A stretch of DNA of 64,000 nucleotides from Blattamonas nauphoetae (lineage: Eukaryota; Preaxostyla; Oxymonadida), in the NCBI GenBank assembly GCA_033064195.1, contig JARBJD010000049.1, positions 186,001-250,000 of the forward strand. Direction: 5' to 3'. Shown piece by piece: positions 10,201 to 23,994 of this stretch. How positions within the stretch are numbered: position 1 is the first letter of the stretch; every line of letters begins with the position of its first letter. A program made the position numbers and the translations under genes. Below the pieces are notes generated by a model that was not told the DNA's origin, made no database searches, and saw only the letters and a program-made list of their open reading frames with translations.

Positions 10201-13200
10201 TCCAACGGCAGTTTTCCTGTCTTCAGCGAGCTCGCGCACGTACACACAGTGACTTGTGAGGTAATTGAGGAACGCGAAGCGAGGAGTGATATTCACAACT
10301 TTCGACAAACCGAGGTGCCCCGTCCCGATCCGAGTTGTGAACACAACTTCGCATGATTGATTCTCGAAAGTCAAAGACAGAACCTGCGGTTGATTCACCA
10401 CTCCGATGGAGATGGGAACAGACTTTTGCCGGCTGAGTTGCTTGGCTTCCTTTGTGAGTGATGGATGGGCAGAACTGTTCACTGTGGAGAATGGAAATTG
10501 TGCATCGCCAGACTCAGAGATATGTGTGGTGACAACTTGTTTGGTTTCGAACGGTTCGGTGACCACAACTTGAATTTGGTTGTTGGACTCGTCGACATTG
10601 GGCTTGACAAATGAGTAGAGGACTGGTCTTGGGAGGGTGAAATCAAAGGCATTCGGTCTGTCTTCAAACTCGAATGTCTGCTTGGACGGGTCGGCTGTTG
10701 AATTCGGATGCTCTGCATCGTTGTAGAGAAGTTGGAGGGGAGTGTTGTTCAGGATGATGTATGGGGTGTAGAGTGCAATGGACCGAGTGGTCTGGCGAAT
10801 TTCTTGAACAAAGGAGAGACTGCAAATTGGAGAAATCAGCGTGCCGTGGATCTTTGGAATCATGTTGCGATCATTTGTCTTCGGAGCGTTGAACGGGATG
10901 TGGATCAGGGCTTTTGTGGTTGGAAGTTTATTCTCCTTCGGGGCGTTCTTTGTCTTCTCCATCGGCAGTTGGGCAGACAATTGGAGCGGTCCATCGAGTG
11001 GGAGATGATAAAGGCGAACTCTTTGGAGTGGCTTGATGGGAACAGTTGTGATGTAGCGACCATTCGACACGTGTGACGTTGCTCTGCTGTTGGCATGTGT
11101 GTCGACACCTTCAGCAATGGTGGAAAGACTGAGGCTGGCAGATCCCGTCTGTCGGGTGAAGGCGAGAGTATCAACGGCCACAGACGGCGGGGCGACTGGT
11201 GGAGGCACAGGCGCAACTAATTGTGACTTTGCTTCTGAGGGCGGGAGAGACACAGAGTTGGGACGGTTTCTGGGAGGTGCGATTGACTCGAAGACAGAGT
11301 CGATGGAGAACGGGAGGCAGTTGTAGACATCAATTGGAGCTTTGATGACGAGAACGAAGAGATACGACGAGTGAGTGGTTCCGAGTGGGATTTTGCGCGG
11401 GCCAGTTGTCGTTTTTCGGGTTGCTGGGAGAGGTTCAGGAGAATCTGTGAAAGAATCAAGGACAGTGTGCATTTCTTCCTCCTGATCACTTCTTGATTCT
11501 GTGAAAGAGGTGTCAAGAGTCTGCAGCGACGAACGAGAAGTTGCTGGTGAGCTCAATACACTTCCATCGAGGGAAGGACTGGTGGGTGACTGTAAGGGAT
11601 TGTTAGCGAAGTCGGTGAGTGAGGTTTTCCCGGACATCAGAGGCGACGTTACTACATTCTCGCCTTCCAGAACTGCCACCCTGGCAGAGAGGTAGAGAGT
11701 TGGTGGGAGTGGGTTAGTTCCTTTTGGCTTGGGTGGACAGCTGAGAACAGATGCAAATGTCTCATCGAGTGACGCGATTGAAATGGGTTGAGAACTGTTC
11801 CAATCCGTCCATTCCTCATATCCTTCGAATTGTGATCCCGATGCTGGCTCGATCCGGAGATCCCACGTCAATACGTTGATGGGAGCATTGACCCACCCGA
11901 ACGGAGTGCAAAACAGAGTCAGCTTCGGATCGTGACAGTTCGCAGGAGGAGTGAAAGTGAGGATGAGGTGCAATGGGGTGCTGTTCTGGACGGAGAGGGG
12001 AGAAGTGAGGAGGAGGATTCGACGGCCACGTTCAAAAAACGAGGCGACTCGCATCAAAAAGGATCCTCCACTTCGCGACTGGAACGAGGCATAGAAGGCG
12101 TGTCGTTTGAACATGTCCATCTTGCAGACCGTTGAGAAGCCGTCGATGCCAACAGTGACAAGCGCGACCGGGGTCTTTCCTGTGCGAGATTCACTCTCGT
12201 CGACGTGGAGAGGGATGGGACGTTCGCTTCCTGATTGGACTGAGACCTTCTCCGAGTTCAGTCCAACAGAAACGTAGATTGTGATGCCGCAGTGGTTCCG
12301 GATGGCGAAGGCTGCTTTGGACGATGTGAATGTTGACTCGGGCTCATTTGACACGGACGAGAGTTTCGTGTGGAGCGAATCATCCCCAAAGTACTCCATG
12401 CTGATGGTTGGGAGGGTGTCGAGATGATTTTTGAATCTGATGAGTCCTGACTGAGTGGGAGGGACCTGAGTGACTGAGGCATTCGACTGGTATTGGGTGA
12501 GTGAGACAACTGAGCGGTCGCCAGTGGTGAGTTGGGGGAAATAATCGGATTGAGGTGTCTTTCGGACGACTTTCTGGTTGGATGATCCGGTCAGTCTCAG
12601 GTCGAGGAGGACCATGTCAACAAAAGTGGTGATTGTCGACAGTAATTGCGGGGAAACGTTCAAATTGAGTGTGGACGGACATGTGAGCTTGAGGGAGAGC
12701 GTGGGGAGGATGGTCGGTGCAATCTCGAGCATGAAGGACACTGGTTCGATCAGTGGTTCAGAGCCACATGCTTTGGGGTTGTAGATGCTCAAGTCAAATC
12801 CGAATTGGAACGATCCCTGCGTCTTGTACACTCGCCCAGCTCGAAGAGGATGCTGGATGGCAGTCATCAATCCGTACAGGGTGTCCTTGGTGGAGGGAAT
12901 GGCAGAGAGGATGTATGGCTTGTCCGGAGAGACTTCAAAGAGTCGAGTGATGAACGGCGTCTGAGTTGAATCGGTCACTGTGACAGGCGTGTACGATGTG
13001 GTACGATCCTGATAGGAAGAAGAAAGGAAGCTTGCCCCATCCGATCCCTCCTCCCCAACGTTGAAGAAGGGAGCAAGATTCGAGCGGGGGAGAGGTTTGA
13101 GGGCAGCAGCGGTTTGGAAGTGATGGAGAGACGATGCCAGCAGAGAGAGCTCAAATGTTGAGATCGAAGCAGCGGCAATGGGATACGAGTACCCATCGTA

Positions 13201-16200
13201 CACGTCGCAGATGAGTCCCAGCGAGAAGGACGGAATGCTGACCGTCAATGTGAGCAAGGAGAATTGACTGACTGCCGATGGGACGATGGGGACGAGTCGC
13301 CCATCCTGATCAAAATCGGGGTTGGCGAGTCGCTGGATGTACTGCTGTCTTTCTTCTTCTGAATCTTCTGAATCGGAATCCTCATCGGCATCGTCCCTTC
13401 CTCGATTGATCCCGAGCTGGAGATCACTCTGCCGCGTGTACGTGTACACAATGTCGTTTTGAATTGTCCCCGACTGCGAGATTTTCGAATGAGCGACCTC
13501 GAAAGGGTTGTCCGGCTTTTCGTTGACCGTTGGAAGCTGATGGGAGGGATCGACGAGTTGAAGAGGATCGAGTTTCTCCGCTTGGGCCATCTGTGAGAAG
13601 TTCAGGATAGATATTGATTCTCTGCGCTGATTTGGATCGACAACTTCGGGAATGGGGAGTGAGTCCACCGACGAAATGTCGGATGATGTTCGATTGTGAT
13701 GTTGTGGAGTGGTTTCCACAGGTGATTCAGCGAGTTTGTTTGAAGAAGGGAGCTTGTGTGTGGCTTTTCTGATCTGAAGAAGGAATGAAAGGAGGAGTCT
13801 GATATCTCGGTATGATGGATTGATCCCTGCGCCTGGTGACAGGGTGAGTGAGATTATCGTGTCAGAGCATCTGATCTTGTCAATTTCATTTCCTTTCCGA
13901 GTGTGTTCTGCGCGTTTGGTCCCTTTGTCATGTGGGGTTGGCATCATCTCATCGTCGAATGATGTGAAGTGTGCTGGGACAGTACAGTCGGTTAGGAGAA
14001 GAGTGAACGACGGATGGTTCCGATTCACAGACGAGGCATATGCATTTCGTAACTGTAAACTGAATCCGAGGGTGGTTGTGATGCAGCTGGACTGGTTTTG
14101 GATGAGATGGAACGAGATGAGTGTTGAAGAGCCTTGTGGGATCAGCGGGGAGAAGAATGGCGATTGGAGTGGAACAGCTGATGTTGAGGACGAGAAGAAC
14201 ATGTTTCTCCGCTGTGGAGGAAGGGCGAAACAGTTTGGCTGGGTCCGATGAATGCTGACATTGAAGAGAGACAGATCAAACCCAGTTTGAGTGAATTGCG
14301 TGGTCCGAAGCATCTCGTAGACACGGTTCTTTGTGAAGGAAGTTTCAGGGGAGAGGGGAGGAATAGTGTCCATGGAGAAGGAGGGAATGTTGTACTGAAT
14401 TTCAGCGACTCTCTTCACGTACTGGGCGAGCTCTGCTTCAGAATCTGTCTCCGATATGAAAGGCTGCGATGTGAACACTGCTTCCACGTTTCCGAAGAGG
14501 GTGAGAGCGAACGAACGCTTGATGGATGCATCATCAAGAAGATGAACAGTGCATCCGTCACATCCGACTCGGAGGCGAAGGGGGGCTTTGAGAGATGACA
14601 GGAATCGCTGTGATCGCGTCTCGTACTCAGCTGTCAGAGACGGAGGAGGCTCGACAAGGACTGGTCTCTTTTTCTTTCTCGGCTTCGCGACAGTTCGCGG
14701 TTCCAGGTATGCACTTGCAGAGGTGCTTTGGAATGCCTCGAACCAATTTGAGTCGGGAGGAGGGAGAGATCCGAAAGGGTTGTTGTCAGTGAACGAGGCA
14801 GGCGGAAGAAGATGCTTTGAGCGGACGTACTCCTCGTTGGCTGAGAGCGACGATGTGAGCAGGTTGTGCACCTCGATCTCTTGGTCGGGATTGAAGGCCT
14901 TGAAATCTGACGATGGGTTTGTGTATTGGAACAACGAGATTTCATGGCGTCGCACACGGAGCATAGTGTCCATCTTCTCCCTTTCGGAAAGAGCACCTTC
15001 GAGCCACTGCAGATTGCGAGATTCTCCTTGGTCGATCTCTGCGAGTTTCTGCTTGAAAGGGACTCCTGGCCGGAGAGGAATCCTGCGACGAAGCTTGTTC
15101 CGAGTCGGGAGTCGGCGGAGAGTGTCCGGTCTGAATTGGAGGTCGGTGGAGTCGTCATCGTCGTCGATGTCACCAAAGTGGAGACGAGGGTGGATCTGAT
15201 GCGGAATCCGAACGGGCTTCACGAGATGTTGTTCCGGGACATGGCTTCCAAAGTGTTTGGAGTAGAGTTCGCTGAGCTGGGCGAGATACGATGTGAGAAG
15301 GTCGACGTGGGTGGCAGAGACAAGGATCTGAGGGTACTGCAGGCGAAGATCAACGTTGATCCCAAACTCAGGTTCAACGAGAATGGTCAACGAGAAGGGC
15401 TCGCCACTCAGTTGAAGCTTGTTCAGCATTTTGAATTTGAGGAGAGGCGCAATCAGATCTCGAGCGGGTTGTTGGTCGTCCTCCACAATTTGAGGATGGA
15501 CAGCCATGATCTGAGTGAAGTGGGACACAGCCTTCTTTGCTGTCTGATGTGTGAAAGCGTTCTCCACAAAGACGCCGAGGCGGATATCTTCAACGGTGAG
15601 CGAACGGAAGGTGAGTGATGTGTATGTCGTTTTGTTTGAGAAGCGAGGAAGGATGACGCAGAGCGTGCTGACACGGACGAGGAAGAGTGGTGAATCGAAG
15701 AGTGAATGCTGAGTCAGCGACAATCTTGGCGATGGCGGAGACGAGAAGAGGAGGAACGAGAAGTCGGCGACGTGCAGAGTGAAGAGAATCAATGGCGAGT
15801 TGACTTCGTTCACGCTCGCCGTCATTGAAGCATCCATCCCATCCGGAACAGACCATTTCCAGAGTTGCCCGAAGAGTTTCTGGAGGATTGTGGAGAACGA
15901 CATGTTCAGCTTCATGTTTCCGAATCCGAGGACGTACGTCAAGAAGCTGTTGTCTGTCTCCTCGTCTGCCGGGTCAGCCTTCTTCACGATGGAGTTCTTC
16001 ACTCGAGCACTGATTGTTTCGCGCATTGGTTGTGGAGGCTGAGTGTCAGACGAGGGTTCCGTTTCCTGTTGGATGATGGTCACTGAGGGGAACTGGCTTG
16101 CCTGGAAGAGGTTCTGTGACAAAGTGGAGCAGAATGCATCGAAGATGGAGGGCTCCATTGCGAGGGAGATGGGAGTGGTGGCGATAGCGATTGTGAGGAG

Positions 16201-19200
16201 AGGAGGAAGTGTGCGTGATGGGACAAGCTGAAGTTTCTTCTGAATCTCTCGAGCGTCTTCAGGCGGAAGGAATCGGCGAGCCGTACTGAGTTCCATCTGC
16301 AGTTTGACAGAGAAAGCATCCACAAAAGGAACAAATGCTTCGAATACTTCGGATTTAGCCACCGTCTCCTGACTGAAATCTTGTGGCGGAAGAGCTTTGC
16401 GTAGATCGAGGAGTGTTCGAGTTTCTGAGTTGGCTGGAGTTTTGAGAGTTGTGTAAGATCCAACAATGTCCGTGAGCCTCCAGGAGAATCTGATCTCTCT
16501 CGAGAAGAGGACAGCAACATCTTTCCTGTCCGTGTCTGTCAGAGTGATCGGCAAAGGGAGAGCTTTGTCATACTTCGCAGCGAGCTGCTTTTGGTCCTCG
16601 CTTCGTTGTTCTTGCGCGCTGATCCCAGAGATTGTCGGCTTTTGCATGGCCAAGTTGTCTCTGCGGATTTGGGTGGCGAGACTGATTTGGGGGTTGTTCG
16701 AGAAAGGATCGTCAAACTGAAACGGACAGAGTTGTGGCTTGATTTTGGAATTCAGCGAAAGAGTTCCCAACTTGAAAGCGAGGAGGCTGTTTGAAGAGTC
16801 TTCTGTGGGGATGTACACGATGGGTGACTTGATGAGGATTGAGATGGTGGGAGCAGCATAGATCTGCTTCAGGCGGACGATCGAAGAGTGGACAAACTGG
16901 GTCTTCTCTTTGTCGTTCAAGAGGGACGCAAACTGATCCAGTTTGTGTGTCTGCTTCGAAGAGCGAAAGAGGACTGGAAATCTGACGAGGTCTTCGAAAA
17001 TTGATCGGATGAAGACGATTGAGATCGTCGGGACCGTCAGAGTGAGTTCAGATGAGACTGCAACAGCTGGAAGCTCAAGAAACGGTGATCGGAAATGGAG
17101 ATCGAGATGGAGAGGATCAGACTTGTTGTCAGTGTTTGAGGAATGCAGGTGAACGAGGTGTGTGTACGTCGGAGAGGCGTGTTCTCCCGACAGCGGGCGG
17201 TAGACGTCGAGTGAGGGAGCAGTGAAGTGAATCCGCATGTTCTCTGACAGATGGCTCACTCCAAGTTGAGCATCGTCAATGAAGACTGTGTTCAGAGTAA
17301 TCTTGTCTCTGACGAGGCTGACGACGAGCGAGCCAGTTGTGATTCGAAAATGCAAATCACTTTTGAAAGACGTTCGGACTCGTTTCTTGGGTTGGTGTTT
17401 TGTTGTCTGTTTCGGATGTTGGGGGAGGGAGGAGAGATTCGTCTTTTCGTTCTGTTTGGAAATGAGTTTGCTCAAGTTTTTGTAGAAAAGGACAAAGTTT
17501 GCGAGGAACTCGGTGATCATCGCGGTCTCGTCGTGAGTCAGAACGAGACAGGCATTTGGGAGCAGAACATCAATCACACTCCAGTTTCGTTGGCTTCGTT
17601 TGGGGAGTTCTCGTGCTGAAGACTCAATCGATCCGTGCTTGTCGAGATCGGAGATGGAGTCAATTGAGAAAGGATAGTCTGTTGTGAAATATCCAAACGA
17701 TCCCAAAAAGGCTGACGAGTGTGACATTGTGGTTTCGTGGAGGTCCAAGCTTTGGTTGGCTTGAAGAAGCTGAAGAGAAGGCGGGACGAAAATTGCTCGA
17801 GAGGCAGAGTTGTCATTGAACGGATGAGAGCACGAGCGGGAGAGTGATTCCGTTTGAGCGAGTTGAGTAGTGAGGATGGGCTGTTGTTTGGAGTGTTCTG
17901 TCAACTGTCCACCGGGAACAAGCGAGGTCTCGCGGATTGAGAAGTACACTCCCAAGTCTGCTTTTCGATTGGACACAGCGAGGCTGAGAGAGTGCATGGA
18001 AAGAACAAGGAGCGGGGTCGCTGAAGGAGCTGGAGTCGGCACAGATTGCGATGCGTACATGGAGTGGATGAGGTACGGCTGGATTGGGTAGAAACTGACA
18101 GACACAGACGGGACGGTGAGGAGGAAAACAGCTTTTGTGGTGTAGAGGGATTGATGAATGAACGGAAGCTGCTTCGGAGCGTCCAGGTCTGATCCTGTGT
18201 CTTCGGTCTTTTGGTTCTGCTTCTCGATTCGCTTCTCAAAGAGACCATTCTGGTTCATTCCATACACAATCGACGCAATGACCCCGTAGTCCAAGCTGTG
18301 GATGTCGCACACGATTGGCTGGGTGGTGAGGTGGTACGTTCGGGAGTGGGTGAATGGGGCGAGTGATTCTGCGATCTTTGCTTTGTTGCGAGTGAGGTCT
18401 TCGGTGAACGGAACAGTCGGGGGCCAGAAGTACGGGAGTGGCGTGTTGATCCACTCTTCTCTCCACTCCTGCCGTGTGAACGTTCGGCCATGCGTCAACT
18501 CTGGCTCAGGTGTCTGATTAGTCGAGACGAGTAATTCTGCCTCTTCCGACTCCTCGCTCTCGTCTTCTCTGACTTCTTCAGCAAAGGCCCGCTTTTCAGC
18601 AGCTTTCGGACGTGCCATGTTGACAGATTGAAACGACGCTGTGCCTGCGGTTGGATGGGGCGAGGTGTCTGTGTCTACTTCCAGAACGGGTATTCGAGAA
18701 GTGAGTGTCCGCAGTCCTGTTGAGAGTGTTGAGTGGACAACTGGTTGGACACTGTGCAAGACCAGAAGGGTGAGAGAAGTGGGATTGACGATGAAAGAGG
18801 GTGGAGAGGATGTCTGCTCTTTGTTGAGTGGTTGAGGGACATCATCTTGTTCAGAGGAGGACGACGAAAGGTCAGTAACTGTGTAAACAGAAACGTTGGA
18901 GGCTTCGACAGTCATTCTGGTGAAACCCTCCTTGGTCTGCACGGACGATGAGACGGGAATCGTCTTGTACACAACCTGCGGGAATGTGGCACAGAGAGCG
19001 GATGTCTGCCATCTTCTCTTCCCTTTGATGGAGGGTGTCTGGATCATCAGACGAGGGAGAGAGACAGACAGAGTTACGTTGTCCCCAGCGAGCACACCTT
19101 GGAGAAATGTGAGGCCGTGCCAGAGTGTCTGCTTCCCTTGCAGGTACTCGACGGGCGAATCTCGGAGACTGTAGTGTCTGACGTATCGTGAATATCGAGT

Positions 19201-21174
19201 TGCATTCGAAGTGAGATTCATAAACTTGACGAGAGAAGACATCAACTCGATTGGGAGGATGAAGGAGGGGACAGCGACAGAGAGGGACAGGGCCTGGTCG
19301 TCTGTGCTTCCGAAATTGACTGTCATTGTCATGTCCACAAAATTGGCGGGCTTGTGCCGTTGTGGCAGGAGAAGTGACTGTGACGTGGAGTGGTCTGTGG
19401 AGAGTGGATTGCGGAACGAAGAATGAGCGAGGTCGAGCGAATCGATCGTGAATCTAACGCCGAGTGTTCCAGCTGGCTGGCTGATCGATCTGAGGGAGAG
19501 AGCCAGGTTCAGATGAGTGTTGGTGAGAGTGCCTTGGAAGAACGTCGAGACACTCAGTTCAGACGATGAAGTGTCGGTTGGTTTGAGCAGGTTGAGGCGG
19601 ACTTGGGTGAGGGAACAGTCTATTTTGGTGTCGAGCCGGTCGAGATTGAAGATGACCATGTCGTCCTGCCTGTTCCACCCAAGAGTGAGGGCGAGGTCCT
19701 CCCGTTGGTCCAACCCAAAAGAGTCCTCTTCGTTTGTGTCCGACATCAGATCAACAACGGAGCCCTTGTTCTTCTTCAGCCTCTCCTCGCGCCAGAGTTT
19801 CTGAGCCTGTGGGACGACATGGGCAGTGTCGGGATTCTTCCGAAGAGCTTCGTCAGCCATGTGGCGGAAGAGGAGGATCTGCGAGGGCGAGTAGTTCTGC
19901 TCGATGGCCTCGAGGGAGTGCTGATACGACGAGATGATCGACCGCTGCTGGGTGAACGACGCGTACGAGTGCTGCACGCTGCCTGACTGCTTTGGCTTGA
20001 GTGATGATGTTTGGTTGCAGAGGGTCTTGAGGAGTCCCTGACGAGCGCTGACGTAGTTGTTCCTGTCTTTGCAGAACTGGCGGATGGACTTCCATGTTGC
20101 GTGTGTCCGACGCTCCCTGATGTTCGCGAGAACACTGTCCAGGACAAAGTTCCAAAGTGCTTTGGGAGTTCGTGACGATAGTTTTTGTTTGGTGAGTACA
20201 GTTGTCAGCGATGACTTGTCGTAGTGATCGGAAACATGAGTCATTCGATCAATACTGTTCACGTCGAGACTTAACTGAAAAGGTGAAGAGTGGAGGTTCA
20301 CAGAGAATGTTGGAATAGCAGATGCGGAGGTGGTTTGGAATAAATTGGTTTTGATGGTTGTCGTGATGGAACATGGTGGAATAATGACGTAATTTGGAAT
20401 GACCTTTTGGGCGAAGGAATGAGAGACAAATGTTTCTGAATATCGAACTGTGAAATCATTGAGTTGGACCGCTATTTCATCCAAAAGTGATTCACTTTCT
20501 TTCAGTTGTCGTACATTAAGTTGCAAGGAATGAATGGATGCTAAAAACGTGGCATCATGTTTGTTGGGTGTTACGTCAACAATTTTGACAGATACATCTT
20601 CAATTGTCAACTTTAGACGATTCAAAATGGTCTTGAGAAGATATGCATCACATTTATGAAGGTGGAATGTTGACGTTTGTGACGGAGGACCAGTTCCAGA
20701 AATTTGTGATGAGTTTGCTCCACGAAACGTGTCAAAACCTTGGAATAAGTTCTTTAAGAGTTGTTTCTTTTGTTTATTCAGGTAAGCTTGGATGTTCTCA
20801 CTCGATATTAACTGGCTCTAGATTCCAATAATCGAAAGAAAATGAAAACTTCAATGATATCGCAGCGAATTTTGACACCAGACACGGTAATTGAGATAGG
20901 AGACGTCTTTGGATGAAACCAATCAACAGAAATGGATAGGTATCCAATTAAACCTGAATATGTAGTAAAAATGATGTGTAAAAACGTCTATACATTCCGA
21001 AACACTGATGTGTGATAAAACTTCAGGCCTAAGTCGAAGGTTATGAAGGACAATGGATCCTGCATCGACGTCGGTCCCGAAGTTCCGCGAATCGACGTTT
21101 ACAAAATAGTTCGAGAGGAATGATGCAACCTTCTTTGAAAATAAACGAGAAGCAAATTTCTTTGCAGCATTCAT
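7255..21174 (-). CDS. VPS13-family bridge-like lipid transfer protein, 3 exons
   Basis: Protein of 4615 aa. Exons are 21174-20994, 20953-20850 and 20817-7255, with introns of 40 nt and 32 nt, in phase. VPS13 proteins form long hydrophobic grooves that carry lipids between membranes at contact sites. Residues 1 to about 100 are the chorein domain: FASRLFSKKVASFLSNYF, then LHNLRLRPEVL and GYLSISVDW. The middle is a very long beta-rich region with low-complexity insertions. From about residue 2930 there are adaptor-binding-type repeats, and an SHR-BD-like block (PHRMLVKQPNVTRFSL, PFGWF) follows. The C-terminus has the glycine-spaced amphipathic helices typical of VPS13/ATG2 (about 4300-4450) and a PH-like end. 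The 13.6-kb last exon has no intron. Single-gene identity is clear; which VPS13 subtype is not. Confidence 0.92.
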
Positions 21175-21408
21175 CAGTGATTGCTCCCCCAACAAAATGA
21201 TTGCCCTGATTTTGAATCATATAACAAACAAGAAGATTCAACATTCTCCAATCACAGGAGATGAGTTACAGAGAAGTGAAATAATGAGAGATCACAGCTG
21301 AGTATTCCTGGAACCAGTGAAATAATTGATTTGATTGATTCATAAGAATCTTGAGGGAAAAACATAAGAACAGATAAAGAAATGACAGTGAAACATCAAG
21401 TATAACAA

Positions 21409-23588
21409 ATGTACCCGAGCATAAGGAACACACAGCAAGAATTCAGCATCTCGAATCGATCGAACCTCCAATCAAATCCTCACTTCAAATCGAAAACTGA
21501 ACTATTGATATTGACTAATTTTATGCAACAGCCGGCCATTGTACGACACTTTCTGTTTTGTTTAACTCTTTATTTCTTATTTAGCCGTCTATTGCCGAAC
21601 GTTCAAAAGCAAGATTAATCCAAAAAGAGAGGAAACTCGCTCAACAACGATTTTTGCTTCAGCAAAGTCATTCATTTACACCTCAGATTTCACGGGAGTC
21701 ACAGCGTCTTGCCGCCCAAAATGCCAGAAACATCGCTCCAATCAATGATCGATTATATCAGGATGCTACCATGAGTAAGCAACACAAACAACAACTTGCG
21801 CAGGAAGTCCGTTGTGAAAGACTGTCAGAATGTTCATTTACCCCAAAAATTGATGCAATTAGCAGTCTTGTTGTCGAAGAAGGTGGCTTTTTTAAACGCC
21901 AGGAAGATGCCCTTCGTAAACGAAAAGCTTATCGAGAAATTGGTACACTTGGGATTGTTACAGACCCTGAATGTACATTTAAGCCAAACACAAACCGTAC
22001 GGTACGTCCACGTCCGTTGACCCCACGAAAACAGGTAAACGACGAAAACATACCAATCTCTGATGAAAACAGGTTAACCGAAACGGATCGATCACACCAA
22101 GCCAATGTCGTCACGAGTCGTTCATCCTCATCACAACGAAAGGTCCCAACAGTTCACCAGAGCCGCAGCATTCCACAATCCTCTGAAAGCGAAGCAGAGC
22201 GGATACACAGGCTCTCTGTCCTCGACCAACAGAAAAAAGAACAAGCAATCCAGAAAGTTAAAGAGCGTGAAGACGCACGTGTTACATTTAAACCAAAAAT
22301 CAACCCGATTTCTGCCATTGTTGCCAGAAATCGAACAGTCGACGAACTGACTCGGGGAGATGAAATTCGTGCAGCTCGTCAACTTGCTGAAGAACGGGTC
22401 AAGAGAGAGCATGAAGTGAAGTGCACGTTCAAGCCAAAAATCAAAGGAACAACAGCACCAAAAGAAACCATCCAGGAGCAACTGCAAGACCTTGCCATGA
22501 AGCGGCAAGAAAAGGAACGCCAGATCATTGAGCAGCAGAAGAAGCAAGAATACGAAGAACTGAAGCAGTGCACTTTTGAGCCTACAATCAACCGGACGAA
22601 CATTGCGCAGTCTCATCGAAAGGAAGTTGCTGTGGCGGGGCTGCTGCGATTCATGGAATTGAAGAGGATGGGGGAGGAGAAGAAGCAGGAGGACGAGGAG
22701 AGGAAGCGGCAGATCTTCCACCTCGACGGGTGCAGAGACATCGACCTGAACGGGGCTGTGTGGAATGATTACGTCGAACCCAAAAGCGCCCCTCAGCCCG
22801 ACGAGGACGAGCTGGAAGAGAAGAAGAAGAAGCAAGAGGAGAGGATACAGCGCCAGCTACGGAGCGCGGAGGAGAAAGGGAAGCAGAAGCGGAGGATGTA
22901 TGCAGAGAAGGAGAAGGAGGAGCACGACCACATCACGTTCCAACCAAAAACAAACGCGAATCGGCGGAGGAAAATGCTCGACGCAATTCTCCAGGCTCGC
23001 GAAGAGACATCTCGTTCGGACGAGGAATTCATCGAGCAGACCCACACGCTCCTCGACGAGCTGGAGAAAGAGTTGGGAAGTGTGTTGGATGAGACTGAGG
23101 CAAGGAGAGAGGTGCAGAAGGAGGATGAGAAAAGAGAACAGAGAGAGGCTGTTCCTGAACGAGCGCAGACTGCCCAAGCGAAGAGCAAGCCAACTGTCGA
23201 AGAGCGGCGAGTGTCTCGGACTCCACAACGACAGCCAAGTCCTCCGAAGCCCAAACCAGCACTGAAGTCGATTCTTCGCAGCTCGTCCTCGTCGAGAGTG
23301 GAGAAGCCAGTGCGGCCGTCGTACGCTGCTCTGAATTCGAGGAAGTTGGGCGAAAAGAAGGCGGAGGAGAAGAAGACAAGGCGAGTCGGATTCAACGCAG
23401 AGACACCTCCCACAACACCTCCAGCAGAGCACGAGAGGACTCCAGAGCAGGCGATCAGGGATGTGAAACGGCAGTTTTGGGGAGAGGAACAAACGCTTCC
23501 GTCGCCCATCCTCGGCACGCCCAGCAACGAGCACTTCATCCACACCTCGTCGGACTCGTCTTCGATGATCATCGACGAGATCGTCTGA
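21409..23588 (+). CDS. Protein with seven F-x-P-x-[IT] motifs and coiled coils, 2 exons
   Basis: Hypothetical protein of 711 aa. Exons are 21409-21540 and 21585-23588, with a 44-nt intron (21541-21584) at phase 0. Short motifs recur at about residues 74, 128, 175, 278, 325, 374 and 495: SFTPQI, SFTPKID, TFKPNTN, TFKPKIN, TFKPKIK, TFEPTIN and TFQPKTN. Four of the seven are preceded by Cys. Between them lie charged, predicted coiled-coil segments rich in Lys, Glu, Gln and Arg; the C-terminal 200 residues are Ser/Pro/basic and probably disordered. Regular spacing of short hydrophobic motifs in coiled coil suggests binding along a polymer such as microtubules, but that is inference. It is divergent from the VPS13 gene, with 234 bp between. 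Confidence 0.75.
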
Positions 23589-23994
23589 AGTTTGATGGAC
23601 GAGCGCAGATTGATTCAACTTTGGAATTCCTGAACGGACAGACTGGCACGTCTTCTGAGTGACTGGAACGGTTGGCGAACAGAACTCAGCACAGCTTCTA
23701 CATCTCAAGCTGTTGCTTGCCTACCTCAATACCAGACTAATCAAGCGATGGTGGATGTGGTGGAACCCATCTCAATCAACTAGGAACGATAATTGCGAGA
23801 AAACACAAAAGAATGCTCGTCCAAGTCAGAAAAGACGATTTCAGTTCCATGTTTTCGGTAAACTTAGAATACGCGGTGAGATGGCTCACAACACTGCATT
23901 TGAAAGAAATAATGACGTGTGTCACGAGAAAACAGCTGCCTCCAGTTTGAATGAAAACGTTCGTAAAAACAAGAAAGAGAAGAAAGGAACGTCG
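23589..23994. other. Convergent intergenic region
   Basis: About 400 bp between the stop codons of the F-x-P-x-I gene and Mo25. A plus-strand frame from 23659 to 24018 begins with GTG, has no domain features and overlaps the end of the Mo25 gene, so it is not accepted. No RNA gene or repeat seen. Confidence 0.5.

Noticed and set aside
14549-15199. Long plus-strand open frames opposite the VPS13 exon (also at 15825, 17251 and 10708)
   Set aside because: Antisense shadows of the long exon, with no domains, introns or promoter motif.
22131-22835. Minus-strand frame opposite the F-x-P-x-I gene
   Set aside because: Leu/Phe-rich shadow of Lys/Glu-rich coding sequence.
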